Shown piece by piece: positions 1 through 9,482 of a DNA stretch of 64,000 nt (position 1 is its first letter; every line of letters starts with the position of its first letter). Below the pieces are notes generated by a model. It searched no databases. It was given only the letters and a program-made list of their open reading frames with translations, and was not told the DNA's origin. Where the stretch lies: NCBI GenBank assembly GCA_001414325.1, contig LLKB01000005.1, forward strand, positions 481,060-545,059. Reading direction: 5' to 3'. The DNA comes from Butyribacter intestini (lineage in GTDB: Bacteria > Bacillota > Clostridia > Lachnospirales > Lachnospiraceae). The position numbers and the translations under genes were made by a program.

Positions 1-14
1 CAATTTTAATCTGC

Positions 15-518
15 TTAATCGAAATCATCAAGCATTACCTCAGCACCTCTGCTTAGTCCTGCAATACCTGTTCTCACAAGTTCCTTGATCTCATAACCGT
101 CAAGAAGTTTGATAAATGCATTAAGCTTTGTCTGATTTCCGGTAAGTTCTATCATCATAGTGTCAACTCCGACATCTACTATCTTACCTCTGAATGTATC
201 AGCTATAGCTATTATCTCAGGTCTGTTTGATGCCTCTACACCAACTGTAATCAAAACCAGCTCCCTGCATACTGAATGTCCGCTCTTAAGTTCCTTGACA
301 CATCTTACATCCTCAAGCTTTGCAAGCTGTTTTTCAATCTGGTCAAGGATGTGGTCATCTCCCCTGACTACGACAGTCATGCGTGAATACTCAGCATTTT
401 CTGTTTCACCAACCGTGAGACTGTCTATATTGTAACCACGTCTGCTGAACAATCCCGATATACGGCTAAGTACACCTGACGTGTTATCAACCAATATTGA
501 TAATACTTTCTTTTTCAT
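15..518 (-). CDS. ilvN: Acetolactate synthase small (regulatory) subunit
   Basis: Regulatory subunit of acetohydroxyacid synthase, first committed step of valine, leucine and isoleucine synthesis; it binds the catalytic IlvB subunit and mediates valine feedback. The 167-residue product has the usual small-subunit length: an N-terminal ACT domain (LSILVDNTSGVLSRISGLFSRRGYNI, broken here only by residue choice) followed by the C-terminal subunit domain (FRGKIVDVG, ELTGNQTKL). The start at 518 is chosen because a GGAGG lies just upstream; an in-frame extension to 563 would need a TTG without a site. It is first after a good promoter with about 100 bases of leader, so the rest of an ilv operon probably lies beyond the window's left end. 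Confidence 0.95.
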   Translation of the reverse strand: MKKKVLSILVDNTSGVLSRISGLFSRRGYNIDSLTVGETENAEYSRMTVVVRGDDHILDQIEKQLAKLEDVRCVKELKSGHSVCRELVLITVGVEASNRPEIIAIADTFRGKIVDVGVDTMMIELTGNQTKLNAFIKLLDGYEIKELVRTGIAGLSRGAEVMLDDFD

Positions 519-564
519 AAGTTTCCTCCAAAACAGGATTTTAAATCGATAACAGTCCGTCAAT

Positions 565-596
565 ATTTAATATTTATAATCGTGTAAATATTAAAT
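565..596. repeat. AT-rich 12-bp inverted repeat in the ilvN leader
   Basis: ATTTAATATTTA and its exact complement TAAATATTAAAT are separated by 8 bases. It lies between the predicted ilvN transcription start and the ribosome site, so it could be an RNA hairpin or an operator; it has no U tract and is not a terminator. Confidence 0.6.
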
Positions 597-622
597 GAAC
601 TTTATCTTAACTACCATGTTTC

Positions 623-651
623 ATTTTAGCAATATGACAATGGTTTGTCAA
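623..651 (-). promoter_or_regulatory. Sigma-A promoter of ilvN
   Basis: On the minus strand a perfect -35 TTGACA (651-646) is followed after 17 bases by TAAAAT (628-623). Transcription would begin near 616 and give a leader of about 100 bases. The leader holds a 12-bp AT-rich inverted repeat (565-576 with 585-596, loop of 8). It is too short for a T-box and shows no leader peptide rich in branched-chain residues. Confidence 0.7.
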
Positions 652-676
652 TAAACTAAAAAATAAAAAAACATAT

Positions 677-1927
677 TTATGTCATTCCACTTTTCTTTAC
701 TTTGAGCAAACCGCTTTTTACTTTACTTTTTTTAGTATTTTTCACTACATACTTAATTTTACCTGATGAATACTTTAATTGTGTTATATAGTATGAATTT
801 CCGTATTTTTTAACGGGACTCCATATAAGTTTTGCATTTTTTTCTTTGTAGTTAAAAATATAAAGCCTGTTATAAGCCGTATAATAATACTTATTGCTGT
901 TAAACTTTATAAAACAACTGCCTTTTACTTTTAACAGACATTTTGCTTTTCCGGAACTGATATGTGCCCTTTTATATATTCCTGAATTATTCATAAACAC
1001 CCAGTAACTTCCCCTGTAATCAAATGCACTCGTCACTTTCTTAAAATAAGCCGTATCATAAATTTTGCTGTTCACACCAGATGAATCAAACCCTGAATAT
1101 CCATGATTTCTCATATATTTATCACTCGCAAGAAAATACTTGTGATACACCACTCCATCCTGATTTTTGCCGTTGTCACTGTCAACAGAATCATCCCATG
1201 TAACATCAACATTATACCAGTTTGAACCTATCTTAATCTGATTCCACACATGATCCATATACTCCGAATCAACGAAATGCACTGAGAATCCCAGTTTTTC
1301 CATAACCGCAGCATATGCAAGTGAATAACCCTGGCAGTTTCCTTTATGTTTTACCAGGACACCATACTCGGTAAGTCTTGAATTATTTGAACCCTTATCC
1401 TCATATGAAGTATCCTTTGCTATCTGGTCATGAACAAAAAGAGCCTTGTCAACACTGTTCATCCCAGGCTTTATCTTAGAAGTTATCTTGTTTATCTCTT
1501 TATTTAGCTTTGCTGCAGCTTTTTTTATAGCAGCCTCTTTTACTGAACCGTTTGTTTTTTTATATTCTGATGCATAACCAAGTTCTATCTTTGTTATTTT
1601 TCCGGTTGTCCCTGTATATTCCAGAGAATAGCTGTGATTGTTATAAAATATCATTGTTGTCTTATTTACAACCTCAGTCATAATCTCTTTTATAGTGCTT
1701 TTATCACTGTCAACATAAAGTTCAAAAGAACTTACATCCACTTCTGTTTTATAATTTTTGTATGCCTGTATGACTTTTGTTTTCAACCTTTCATAATCCG
1801 TCTTTTCCATTGCCGATACTCTTTGCCCAAGAGCATCTGAAAAACACATGAGCATACATATAAGCATACAGCAGATGTATATACATCTGCTGTGTCTAAA
1901 ACATATGTCTTTCTTCAACATAAACAT
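677..1927 (-). CDS. Secreted transglutaminase-like cysteine protease-fold protein
   Basis: Probable exported protein with a transglutaminase-like core. The catalytic Cys is in GNCQGYSLAY, the His in MDHVWNQI and the Asp in YNVDVTWDDS, the usual C-H-D order. C-terminal to this is a Lys/Tyr-rich region of short strand-like repeats (YWVFMNNSGIYK, CFIKFNSNKYYY, RLYIFNYKEKN) that may bind the cell wall or form a small propeller. The start at 1927 gives a signal-peptide-like N-terminus (charged KKD/RHSR then a CIYICCMLICMLMCF core); the frame is open to 2029, but neither start has a strong ribosome site. Substrate unknown; bacterial members may be proteases or cross-linkers at the envelope. Confidence 0.75.
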   Translation of the reverse strand: MFMLKKDICFRHSRCIYICCMLICMLMCFSDALGQRVSAMEKTDYERLKTKVIQAYKNYKTEVDVSSFELYVDSDKSTIKEIMTEVVNKTTMIFYNNHSYSLEYTGTTGKITKIELGYASEYKKTNGSVKEAAIKKAAAKLNKEINKITSKIKPGMNSVDKALFVHDQIAKDTSYEDKGSNNSRLTEYGVLVKHKGNCQGYSLAYAAVMEKLGFSVHFVDSEYMDHVWNQIKIGSNWYNVDVTWDDSVDSDNGKNQDGVVYHKYFLASDKYMRNHGYSGFDSSGVNSKIYDTAYFKKVTSAFDYRGSYWVFMNNSGIYKRAHISSGKAKCLLKVKGSCFIKFNSNKYYYTAYNRLYIFNYKEKNAKLIWSPVKKYGNSYYITQLKYSSGKIKYVVKNTKKSKVKSGLLKVKKSGMT

Positions 1928-2032
1928 ATCTGTGATATATTTTTCTCTTTTCTCATTTAATATCTCTTTAGTTCTTATAGCAATACACCTGCCTAACCAT
2001 TGATAATCCTGCGTGCAGAAATATACCATCTT

Positions 2033-3352
2033 TTAATCATCTGCAACACCTATAAGATGGTTGATAAACTGCTGCGCCGTACGGCCTGAAATACCGCCGT
2101 GGCTTAATTCCCACTTGTTTGCCTCAAGCCTTAACTCGTCCTCTGTAAGCTTAATCTCAGGATATTTCTTTGCAAGATTGATAACAATATCAAAATATTC
2201 CTGCTGTGATGGTCTGTAGTAACCAATCGTAACACCAAATCTTGCAACAAGCGATAACTTCTCCTGCATGGTATCTGAGCGGTGAAGTTCATCCTTCGAC
2301 ATATCGGAACGGTCGCTCCATGTCTCTCTTATAAGATGTCTTCTGTTTGAAGTTGCATATATAAGAATATTGTCAGGTTTCGTTTCAAGACCGCCCTCTA
2401 TAACAGCTTTAAGATATTTATATTCAATCTCAAATTCCTCAAATGAGAGATCATCCATATAGATTATAAATCTATAATTTCTGTTCTTTATCTCAGAGAT
2501 TATCGTCGAGAGATCTTTAAATTCATGCTTATAAACCTCTATCATTCTAAGTCCCTGACTGTAATATTTATTTAAGATAGCCTTGATACTCGTTGACTTT
2601 CCTGTACCTGCATCACCGAAAAGAAGAACATTGTTTGCTTTCTTTCCCTTTACGAATGCCTCAGTGTTTTCAATAAGTTTCTGTTTCTGTGACTCATATC
2701 CTATAAGGTCATCAAGTGACATATTTCCCGTTGTCGTGATAGGCTCTAATATCTCACCTGCCTGTCTCGTATTCTCATTGTGATTTACTCTGAATGCCTT
2801 ATTAAGACCAAACTTTCCGACACCGTAAGTCCTGTAAAAATCTGTTACTATCTTATACATCTCAGACTCATCTTCTGCCTTTTCAATATCAGTGCTAAGC
2901 TGCTGGACTTTCTCGCTTACGCTCTTATTAAATATCTGCTCACTTTTAACGATTGCCTTGTAATTTAACACAACACTGAAACAGTCGATTCCAAGCTCTT
3001 TTTCAATAGCCGAAAAATCATAGTCAAAAAGCTGTTTGAATATGGCAAAATCTCCCTTTGCAAACTCGTTTACCGTACCCTCGTTCGCTCCAACTTTCTC
3101 AGAGACGAGAGTGAATGGATTTTCACTCATCGCAAGGAGAAATGCAAGGTAATTATGCCAGAGATTTTTGTCAAAACCATAGCGTGTTGAAAGGTCAAGA
3201 AGATTATGTATCTGGTCATATATCTCCGTAATAAGATCCTCTTTCACATACTGACCTGTTGAAAACCTCTGAAAAATGTCGGCAAGCTTAAATAAAATGC
3301 TGTCTTTTCCTATATTTCTGTAAATTACAAGTTTTGATGTCAAACGATACAT
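2033..3352 (-). CDS. DUF815 family AAA ATPase
   Basis: Cytoplasmic P-loop ATPase of the DUF815 family. The Walker A motif is GDAGTGKST at about residue 247, Walker B is [12 protein letters not shown], and a sensor-type ATSNRRH follows; an arginine-rich stretch before [10 protein letters not shown] closes the AAA module. The first 200 residues are a helical domain particular to the family. Length (439) is typical. The biochemical function of DUF815 proteins is not established. A GGAGG ten bases upstream supports the start. The transglutaminase-like gene begins about 100 bases downstream, so the two may be cotranscribed. Confidence 0.85.
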   Translation of the reverse strand: MYRLTSKLVIYRNIGKDSILFKLADIFQRFSTGQYVKEDLITEIYDQIHNLLDLSTRYGFDKNLWHNYLAFLLAMSENPFTLVSEKVGANEGTVNEFAKGDFAIFKQLFDYDFSAIEKELGIDCFSVVLNYKAIVKSEQIFNKSVSEKVQQLSTDIEKAEDESEMYKIVTDFYRTYGVGKFGLNKAFRVNHNENTRQAGEILEPITTTGNMSLDDLIGYESQKQKLIENTEAFVKGKKANNVLLFGDAGTGKSTSIKAILNKYYSQGLRMIEVYKHEFKDLSTIISEIKNRNYRFIIYMDDLSFEEFEIEYKYLKAVIEGGLETKPDNILIYATSNRRHLIRETWSDRSDMSKDELHRSDTMQEKLSLVARFGVTIGYYRPSQQEYFDIVINLAKKYPEIKLTEDELRLEANKWELSHGGISGRTAQQFINHLIGVADD

Positions 3353-3490
3353 CGAAAAATCGCCTCCAATTTTTAACTTCTGTTATTTATTTCTAAAACC
3401 AACTCTTAGCTGTATATCTTATGCAATTACGATTGCACAGATTTCTAACATCTAATCATAGTTACATTTTAATTTATAAATTTAATTTTT

Positions 3491-5257
3491 TTACATTCTC
3501 TCAGGTGCTTCAAGTCCTAAAAGATCGATAGCTGTTTCAAGAACTTTTCCAACCAATGCACTGAGTTTTATATATGAGTCTCTCTGCTTTTCATTTTCAT
3601 TTGTCACTATCTTATTTTCATGATAGAACTTATTGAATGTATCTGAAAGTTCATATACGAACTGGCATATCTTGTGCGGTGCGTGCTCCTCAAATGCAGC
3701 GTTTACTGTCTCTGACCACTTTGTGAGGGCGAGCATCACATCTGTTTCAGATTTGCTGTCAGCAGGCTCAATAGCTGATTTTTCATCAACAGTTATATTC
3801 TGTGCTTTTACTTTTGCAAGAAGTGATTTTGTGCGGACTATCGTATATAAGATATATGGTCCTGTATTTCCCTCAAATGATGTAAATCTGTCAACATCGA
3901 ATATATAATCTTTTGATGCCTGATTGCTTAAGTCACCGTATTTGATGGCTGCAAGGCTTATCTTAGCTGCCGCATCATCTATCATATCCTTGTCCATATC
4001 CCTGTCTTTCATCTTGTCAAGTACCTGTTCATTTACATCTTCAAGAAGTTTTTCAAGCCTTAACACTCCGCCGTCACGAGTCTTAAATGGTTTGCCGTCC
4101 TTGCCGTTCATAGTACCAAATCCTACGAACTCAAGTTTTACATCTTCACCGATTATCTTTGTCTTTCTCGCACATCTGAATACCTGCTCAAAGTAAAGTG
4201 ACTGTCTCTTATCAACTACATAGATTATCTCATCAGGATCAAAAAGTCTGCGTCTCTCAACGATAGTCGCAAGGTCAGTTGTATTGTAAAGAGTTGCTCC
4301 GTTTGATTTAAGAATCATACAAGGTGGTATTTCTTTTGTGTCAGTCTCCTCTTTTACATCAACGACAAGTGCCCCCTGATCGATGTGTGCATATCCACCG
4401 TCTTTCATATCCTGCACCATCTGTGGAATATATGGCTGTGCATCAGACTCTTTCTTCCAGAGGTCAAACTCTACGTTTAACTTTGTATAAATCTTCTTTA
4501 AATCTGCAACAGACACATTGATAATGTGCTGCCAGAGTGCAAGATAACCTTTTCTTCCCGACTGGAGTTCGGCTGTTGCTGTCTGTGCTTCCTCTTTATA
4601 CTCCGGATGCTCTTTTGAATAACCTGATGCATAAGGATATATCTCCTCGAGGTCAGACATTGTAAATGGAGGCTCTGTAGGATATTCCCCGTCAAAACTC
4701 TCATCAAAATATACAAGTTCAGGTTTGCGGTGTTTTAACTCTGTAATGATAAGACCTATCTGAAGTCCCCAGTCTCCAAGATGAACATCACCGATTACCT
4801 TATGTCCAAGATAACGCGCCGTTCTCTTTATGCTCTCACCGATAACTGCTGAGCGAAGATGCCCCACATGGAGTGGTTTTGCAACATTTGCTCCGCCGTA
4901 GTCGATAACTATTGTTTCCGGATTTTCGGCTTTATCAAGACCGAGTGTCTCTGATGCCGCCATCTTATTTATGTAATCAGCAAGAAATCTGTCACTTACA
5001 CTCATATTTATAAATCCTGGTGCCTGTGCAGCTATCTCCTTAAAACTTTCACTGTCTTTTAAAAATTCAACAACTTCATTTGCCATCTGTATAGGAGCTT
5101 TGTGGTACTCTTTAGCTGCCGCAAGCGCTCCGTTACACTGATACTGGCAAAGATCAGGTCTATTTGAAACACCAACCTTTGCATATTTCTTATCATAGCC
5201 CGCTTTTTCAAAAGCAGCACTAAGTTCTTCCTGTAATATCTCGATTACTTTTTTCAT
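3491..5257 (-). CDS. argS: Arginyl-tRNA synthetase
   Basis: Class I synthetase charging tRNA-Arg. The 588-residue protein has the N-terminal Arg-tRNA additional domain, the HIGH-like signature (PLHVGHLRSA, about residue 128) in the Rossmann core, and the C-terminal DALR anticodon-binding domain ending in the characteristic LGLEAPERM. Its ribosome site (GGAGGAAT) lies inside the 3' end of aroA, only 6 bases separating the two frames, so translation is probably coupled to aroA. No T-box leader is seen. Confidence 0.98.
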   Translation of the reverse strand: MKKVIEILQEELSAAFEKAGYDKKYAKVGVSNRPDLCQYQCNGALAAAKEYHKAPIQMANEVVEFLKDSESFKEIAAQAPGFINMSVSDRFLADYINKMAASETLGLDKAENPETIVIDYGGANVAKPLHVGHLRSAVIGESIKRTARYLGHKVIGDVHLGDWGLQIGLIITELKHRKPELVYFDESFDGEYPTEPPFTMSDLEEIYPYASGYSKEHPEYKEEAQTATAELQSGRKGYLALWQHIINVSVADLKKIYTKLNVEFDLWKKESDAQPYIPQMVQDMKDGGYAHIDQGALVVDVKEETDTKEIPPCMILKSNGATLYNTTDLATIVERRRLFDPDEIIYVVDKRQSLYFEQVFRCARKTKIIGEDVKLEFVGFGTMNGKDGKPFKTRDGGVLRLEKLLEDVNEQVLDKMKDRDMDKDMIDDAAAKISLAAIKYGDLSNQASKDYIFDVDRFTSFEGNTGPYILYTIVRTKSLLAKVKAQNITVDEKSAIEPADSKSETDVMLALTKWSETVNAAFEEHAPHKICQFVYELSDTFNKFYHENKIVTNENEKQRDSYIKLSALVGKVLETAIDLLGLEAPERM

Positions 5258-5263
5258 TAAAAT

Positions 5264-6703
5264 TTATTCCTCCAATCTGTCTATTTCATCAAAAAATCCC
5301 GCAAATGTCTTTTTACAGCACATAGGATTTAATATTGTCATTCCATCACCTGCAAGTCCGGTAACCGCAAATGACATTGCAACTCTGTGGTCATTATATG
5401 TCTCTATATTTGTATTTTTAGGTGTACCGGGATGTATCTTTACACCGTCAGGCAGTTCATTACATAATATCCCCATCTTAGCCAGTTCGTCAACAATAAC
5501 TTTTATCCTGTCGGATTCCTGACCTCTTATATGTGCTATCCCCGTTATAGTAACTTCCGAGTCAGCAAAAGGTGCTATCGCCGCAAGCGTAAGAGCCTGG
5601 TCTGAAAAATCTGACATTTTAACTTCCATTCCCTTTAACTTACCGTCAGGTCCCTTAAGCCAGAGATTTTGTCTGCCATCACGCTCCCAGCTTACAGTGC
5701 ATCCCATCTTTTCAAGCAGTTTTATAAACTTCATGTCACCCTGAAGCGACTCTTTACGCATACGCTTAACCATAGCCCACTTTCCTGTCGCCGCCGCAAG
5801 TGCATAAAAATAACACGCCGCCGATACATCAGGCTCTATATCATAATCCCTTGCAATATAATCTCCACCTCTTACACGGTAGCTGTCATTTTCAAGTTTT
5901 TCAACACCCCTATGCCCAAACTGTTTCATCATCTGCTCAGTCATCTCAACATATGACCTTGCCTCTCTCGTCCCTGTCATTTTAATAGTAACATCATCAA
6001 ATGCAATCGGTAAGACCATCAAAAGTGCACTTAAAAACTGACTGCTCCTGTCTATGTTTAGAGCAACAGCCTTAGGCTCATTTATTCTTTCTATATTTAA
6101 TAATTTTTTCTTAGGTTCATCTGCCTTATCATTATTTAATTTTACTTTTCCTGATATATCAGTCCTGTTTTTTTCAGGTTCATCCGAATATATCTCAGCT
6201 TTTTCTTTAACATCTCCGACAGGATTTCTTCCATATAAAATACCTCTTACTTTCATCGGGAAAGTATATTCTTCACCGAGCCATGTAAACTCTGCCCCAA
6301 GACTTTCAAGTGCCTCAAGCAGTTCACGCATAGGCCTTTTTCTCATCTGGTCTGACGAATCAAGCACATACTCACCATCCCCCATTGCCGTAAAAGCCGT
6401 AAGAAACCTTGCCGCAGTTCCTGCACTGCCCACATATATCCCGGCAGTTTTATTTGGAATATTTCCTCCATGCCCCTCTATTATGACAGTGCACCTTTTC
6501 TCATCAGCTTCAACTTTAAATCCCATACTTTCAAGTGCCTTTAAAAAGTGAACCGAGTCCTCACTAAACGCTGCTCCCTCAAGCCTCGATGTTCCGTCTG
6601 CCATCGCAGCGAGCAGAAGTGCCCTGTTTGTCATGCTTTTTGAACCTGGAACTTCTGCCACTATATCTTCTTTTAAATATTTTTTTACTTTGTAACTTGT
6701 CAT
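5264..6703 (-). CDS. aroA: EPSP synthase with a charged insertion
   Basis: 3-phosphoshikimate 1-carboxyvinyltransferase of the shikimate pathway. Family marks are PGSKSMTNRALLLAA, GSAGTAARFLTA, RKRPMRELLEAL, SSQFLSALLM, SDFSDQALTLAA and NDHRVAMSFAVTGL. The 479 residues exceed the usual 420-440 because about 50 residues, rich in Lys, Asp, Glu and Asn, are inserted at roughly 160-212, between the strand FPMKVRG and the conserved SSQFLSALLM. The insertion is in frame and the domains on both sides look intact. A promoter lies just upstream at 6812-6840; argS follows in the same operon. Confidence 0.96.
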   Translation of the reverse strand: MTSYKVKKYLKEDIVAEVPGSKSMTNRALLLAAMADGTSRLEGAAFSEDSVHFLKALESMGFKVEADEKRCTVIIEGHGGNIPNKTAGIYVGSAGTAARFLTAFTAMGDGEYVLDSSDQMRKRPMRELLEALESLGAEFTWLGEEYTFPMKVRGILYGRNPVGDVKEKAEIYSDEPEKNRTDISGKVKLNNDKADEPKKKLLNIERINEPKAVALNIDRSSQFLSALLMVLPIAFDDVTIKMTGTREARSYVEMTEQMMKQFGHRGVEKLENDSYRVRGGDYIARDYDIEPDVSAACYFYALAAATGKWAMVKRMRKESLQGDMKFIKLLEKMGCTVSWERDGRQNLWLKGPDGKLKGMEVKMSDFSDQALTLAAIAPFADSEVTITGIAHIRGQESDRIKVIVDELAKMGILCNELPDGVKIHPGTPKNTNIETYNDHRVAMSFAVTGLAGDGMTILNPMCCKKTFAGFFDEIDRLEE

Positions 6704-6811
6704 TATCTTAATCCTTGTTTTTATGATGTTTAATGTATTGCATTATTAATATTTTCCAAATAAATTTTTAATCCTCACATCATTTTTATTTATTAGAAAT
6801 TGCTATCTTAT

Positions 6812-6840
6812 AGTGTACGATACAGCAAAGATTTAGTCAA
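6812..6840 (-). promoter_or_regulatory. Probable promoter of aroA-argS
   Basis: Minus-strand TTGACT (6840-6835), 17-base spacer, TACACT (6817-6812). It starts 2 bases past the stop codon of pdxR and would give a leader of about 100 bases for aroA. The -10 box matches consensus at four of six positions only. Confidence 0.5.
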
Positions 6841-6841
6841 A

Positions 6842-8335
6842 TTATTTCTTTATAGCTATTATCTTACATAATTTCTCCACCGTTTTTTCTATATTACTCT
6901 CTTCGACACCGAGATAATTCATCACAAATATATGCTCTGTTCTGTTTTCTTTCAGATGGTAAAAGCCCGACAGCGGTGACATTTTTATCCCCTCTTTTGC
7001 TGCCCGTCTTACAAATTCTTCATCACTGTATTTCGTTTTTATCTCCATCAAAAACTGCAGCCCTGCATCCTCTTCATGCACTGTAACATATTTGTTAAGT
7101 TTACTTTTCTTTATAGCCAAAAACAGTTTTTTTCGCTTGTCCGAATAATATTTTCTCATTCTGTTTATATGCTTCTCAAAACACCCCTCGTCTATAAACT
7201 TTGCAAGCGTGTACTGTTCAAAATTTGACACTGTACATGAATAGAAAAACAGCGTTTTATAAAATTTATCCAACAATTTTTCCGGCAGTACCATATAACT
7301 AATTCTGACTGTTGACGAAAGTGTTTTTGTAAATGTATTTATGTAGATGACTTTCTCCGACACATCTATACTTTGCAATGCAGGTATTGGCTGTCCGTTC
7401 AGCCTAAGCTCACTGTCATAATCATCTTCTATTATATATCTTTCTTCATCCTGATTTGCCCATCCTAAAAGTTCATATCTCCTGCTTATCGGCATTACTA
7501 TTCCTGTCGGGAAATGATGCGACGGTGTGATATGAAGTATGTCTATCTTTTTTTCACTTATCTGCGATGGAATAACACCGTACTCATCCATTCCTATATA
7601 ATCCTGTTTTACACCGTGACACCTGTAAATTTTTGAAATCTTATCGTATCCGGGATCTTCAACACCGTATTTCTTGTCCATTCCAAGAAGCTGTATGATA
7701 AGACCATAAAGATACTCAGTACCCGCTCCGACTATTATCTGTTCGGGGGCAACTATCATTCCCCTGAACTCCTTAAGATGCTTTGCTATTGCCCTTCTAA
7801 GCTCCATAGCACCACCACTTGGTGGATTTGTCATAAGTGCATTTTGCTGTTCTGATAAAACCTGCCTTATCAGTTTTGTCCATATGGTAAAAGGAAACAT
7901 ATCGGAAATCATTTTGTTTTTTGTAAAATCCGCAATATATCTTCCCTCTGTCCGAGCCTGTGAAATTGCAAATTCCTCATCAATCCTGTCACACATTTTT
8001 TCTTTCACAAGATTTATATGCTCAACACCATTTTTAATAGAAGTCTTTTCCCTCTCATTTTCCATTGCACTACTGTCCCAGATATAACCACTTTTAATAT
8101 CAGAAACATAATAGCCTTTTTTGGCAATCGAATATATATATCCCTCGGCAAGCAACTGGGCATATGCATTCTCAACTGTAATGACGCTTATACCCAGATT
8201 TTTTGCAAGACTTCTCTTTGACGGAAGTTTTTCATTTTTCTCCAAGACCCCTTTTTTTATATCATTTTTGATACATTTATATAAATGTTCATAAAGTGAA
8301 TCTGAACCTATATCTGCAAATGAATATGTAAGCAT
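6842..8335 (-). CDS. pdxR: MocR/PdxR-type regulator of vitamin B6 synthesis
   Basis: GntR-type winged helix (residues about 5-75, including KLPSKRSLAKNLGISVITVENAY) fused to an aminotransferase class I fold that binds pyridoxal phosphate. The PLP lysine lies in TFTKTLSSTVRISY and the Asp/Asn region in IIEDDYDSELR. In PdxR regulators the fused domain senses PLP and the protein activates pdxST while repressing itself (family knowledge). Divergence from pdxS here supports that role. The start at 8335 has AAAGGA eight or nine bases upstream; the frame is open for 40 more codons but crosses the promoter. Confidence 0.93.
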   Translation of the reverse strand: MLTYSFADIGSDSLYEHLYKCIKNDIKKGVLEKNEKLPSKRSLAKNLGISVITVENAYAQLLAEGYIYSIAKKGYYVSDIKSGYIWDSSAMENEREKTSIKNGVEHINLVKEKMCDRIDEEFAISQARTEGRYIADFTKNKMISDMFPFTIWTKLIRQVLSEQQNALMTNPPSGGAMELRRAIAKHLKEFRGMIVAPEQIIVGAGTEYLYGLIIQLLGMDKKYGVEDPGYDKISKIYRCHGVKQDYIGMDEYGVIPSQISEKKIDILHITPSHHFPTGIVMPISRRYELLGWANQDEERYIIEDDYDSELRLNGQPIPALQSIDVSEKVIYINTFTKTLSSTVRISYMVLPEKLLDKFYKTLFFYSCTVSNFEQYTLAKFIDEGCFEKHINRMRKYYSDKRKKLFLAIKKSKLNKYVTVHEEDAGLQFLMEIKTKYSDEEFVRRAAKEGIKMSPLSGFYHLKENRTEHIFVMNYLGVEESNIEKTVEKLCKIIAIKK

Positions 8336-8405
8336 ATCTGTTAATCCTTTCAAACTGACCTTTTTGAATATGTTTATTTTGACGATTTTTTTATATCCAG
8401 ATACT

Positions 8406-8434
8406 ATTATAATCTTGTGTATGCTGAATGTAAA
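8406..8434 (-). promoter_or_regulatory. Promoter of pdxR
   Basis: Minus strand: -35 TTTACA (8434-8429), 17-base spacer, perfect -10 TATAAT (8411-8406). The -35 box lies inside the palindrome ATGTAA-N6-TTACAT at 8428-8445, which is a candidate regulator-binding site. Confidence 0.65.
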
Positions 8435-8445
8435 GAATATTACAT
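8428..8445. promoter_or_regulatory. Candidate PdxR operator (inverted repeat)
   Basis: ATGTAA, six bases, TTACAT: a 6-bp inverted repeat covering the -35 box of pdxR and lying about 60-80 bases upstream of the likely pdxS transcription start. Position fits a site that represses pdxR and activates pdxS. MocR regulators often use direct repeats, so the assignment to PdxR is inference. Confidence 0.4.
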
Positions 8446-8463
8446 AGTGATTCAAAACTATGC

Positions 8464-8500
8464 GTAACAGTTCAGCTTTCCATTTATTACATTTTCATAC
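8464..8500. mobile_element. Fragment of the 184-bp MITE-like element (one end)
   Basis: Begins with GTAACAGTTCAGC, the terminal repeat of the complete elements at 48650 and 53000, and continues to match them for about 37 bases (CATTTATTACATT is identical to the element at 53000 read on the minus strand). The rest of the element is absent. It lies directly in the pdxS promoter region. Confidence 0.7.
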
Positions 8501-8540
8501 AAATTTAAAATAAACATTTACGAATTTTGGAGGAAAAACG

Positions 8541-9413
8541 ATGAATAAAAGATATGAACTTAATAAAGAACTTGCACAGATGTTAAAAGGCGGAGTTATC
8601 ATGGATGTAACTACTCCTGAGCAGGCAAAGATTGCACAGGAAGCCGGTGCTTGTGCTGTTATGGCACTTGAGAGAATCCCTGCTGACATAAGAGCAGCCG
8701 GTGGTGTTTCAAGAATGAGTGACCCAAAAATGATAAAAGGTATTCAGGAAGCAGTTTCAATCCCTGTAATGGCAAAATGCCGTATCGGTCACTTTGCAGA
8801 AGCCCAGGTACTTGAAGCCATTGAGATTGATTACATAGATGAAAGCGAAGTATTATCGCCAGCCGATGATGTTTACCATATCAACAAGAGAGATTTCAAA
8901 GTTCCTTTCGTATGTGGAGCAAAAGATCTCGGCGAGGCACTCAGAAGAATCAACGAAGGTGCATCTATGATTAGAACAAAAGGCGAACCGGGAACAGGTG
9001 ACATTGTTCAGGCTGTAAGACATATGCGTATGATGAACAGTGCAATACGAAAGCTCACAAGCCTTAGAGAAGATGAACTTTTTGAAGCGGCAAAACAGTA
9101 TCAGGTACCTTATGAACTTGTAGAGTATGTTCACGAGAACGGTAAACTTCCTGTTGTAAACTTCGCAGCCGGCGGCGTTGCTACTCCTGCTGATGCAGCA
9201 CTTATGATGCAGCTTGGTGCTGAAGGTGTATTCGTAGGTTCCGGTATATTCAAATCAGGAAATCCTGCAAAAAGAGCCGCTGCTATCGTAAAGGCAGTAA
9301 CAAACTATACAGATGCAAAACTTATAGCAGAACTTTCAGAGGACTTAGGAGAAGCAATGGTCGGTATCAATGAACAGGAAATTGCACTTCTTATGGCTGA
9401 AAGAGGTAAATAA
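8541..9413 (+). CDS. pdxS: Pyridoxal 5'-phosphate synthase, synthase subunit
   Basis: Makes PLP from ribose 5-phosphate, glyceraldehyde 3-phosphate and ammonia delivered by PdxT, the DXP-independent B6 route. The 290-residue TIM barrel has the family's [20 protein letters not shown] opening, the active-site Lys in [13 protein letters not shown], and the phosphate-binding [19 protein letters not shown] with [17 protein letters not shown] eight bases upstream fixes the start. pdxT follows after 69 bases. Expression is probably controlled by the divergent pdxR; a weak promoter (TTTATT, 17 bases, TAAAAT at 8506-8511) overlaps the MITE fragment. Confidence 0.98.
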   Translation: MNKRYELNKELAQMLKGGVIMDVTTPEQAKIAQEAGACAVMALERIPADIRAAGGVSRMSDPKMIKGIQEAVSIPVMAKCRIGHFAEAQVLEAIEIDYIDESEVLSPADDVYHINKRDFKVPFVCGAKDLGEALRRINEGASMIRTKGEPGTGDIVQAVRHMRMMNSAIRKLTSLREDELFEAAKQYQVPYELVEYVHENGKLPVVNFAAGGVATPADAALMMQLGAEGVFVGSGIFKSGNPAKRAAAIVKAVTNYTDAKLIAELSEDLGEAMVGINEQEIALLMAERGK

Positions 9414-9482
9414 GGAGAAAAAATCATATACGCAAATTTTTTCACTAAATAAATTTGAAAATCAGAAAAGAGGGATACGGCT

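Noticed and set aside
15-563. T-box or leader-peptide attenuation before ilvN
   Set aside because: The leader is only about 100 bases, with no T-box motif and no peptide rich in Val, Leu or Ile.
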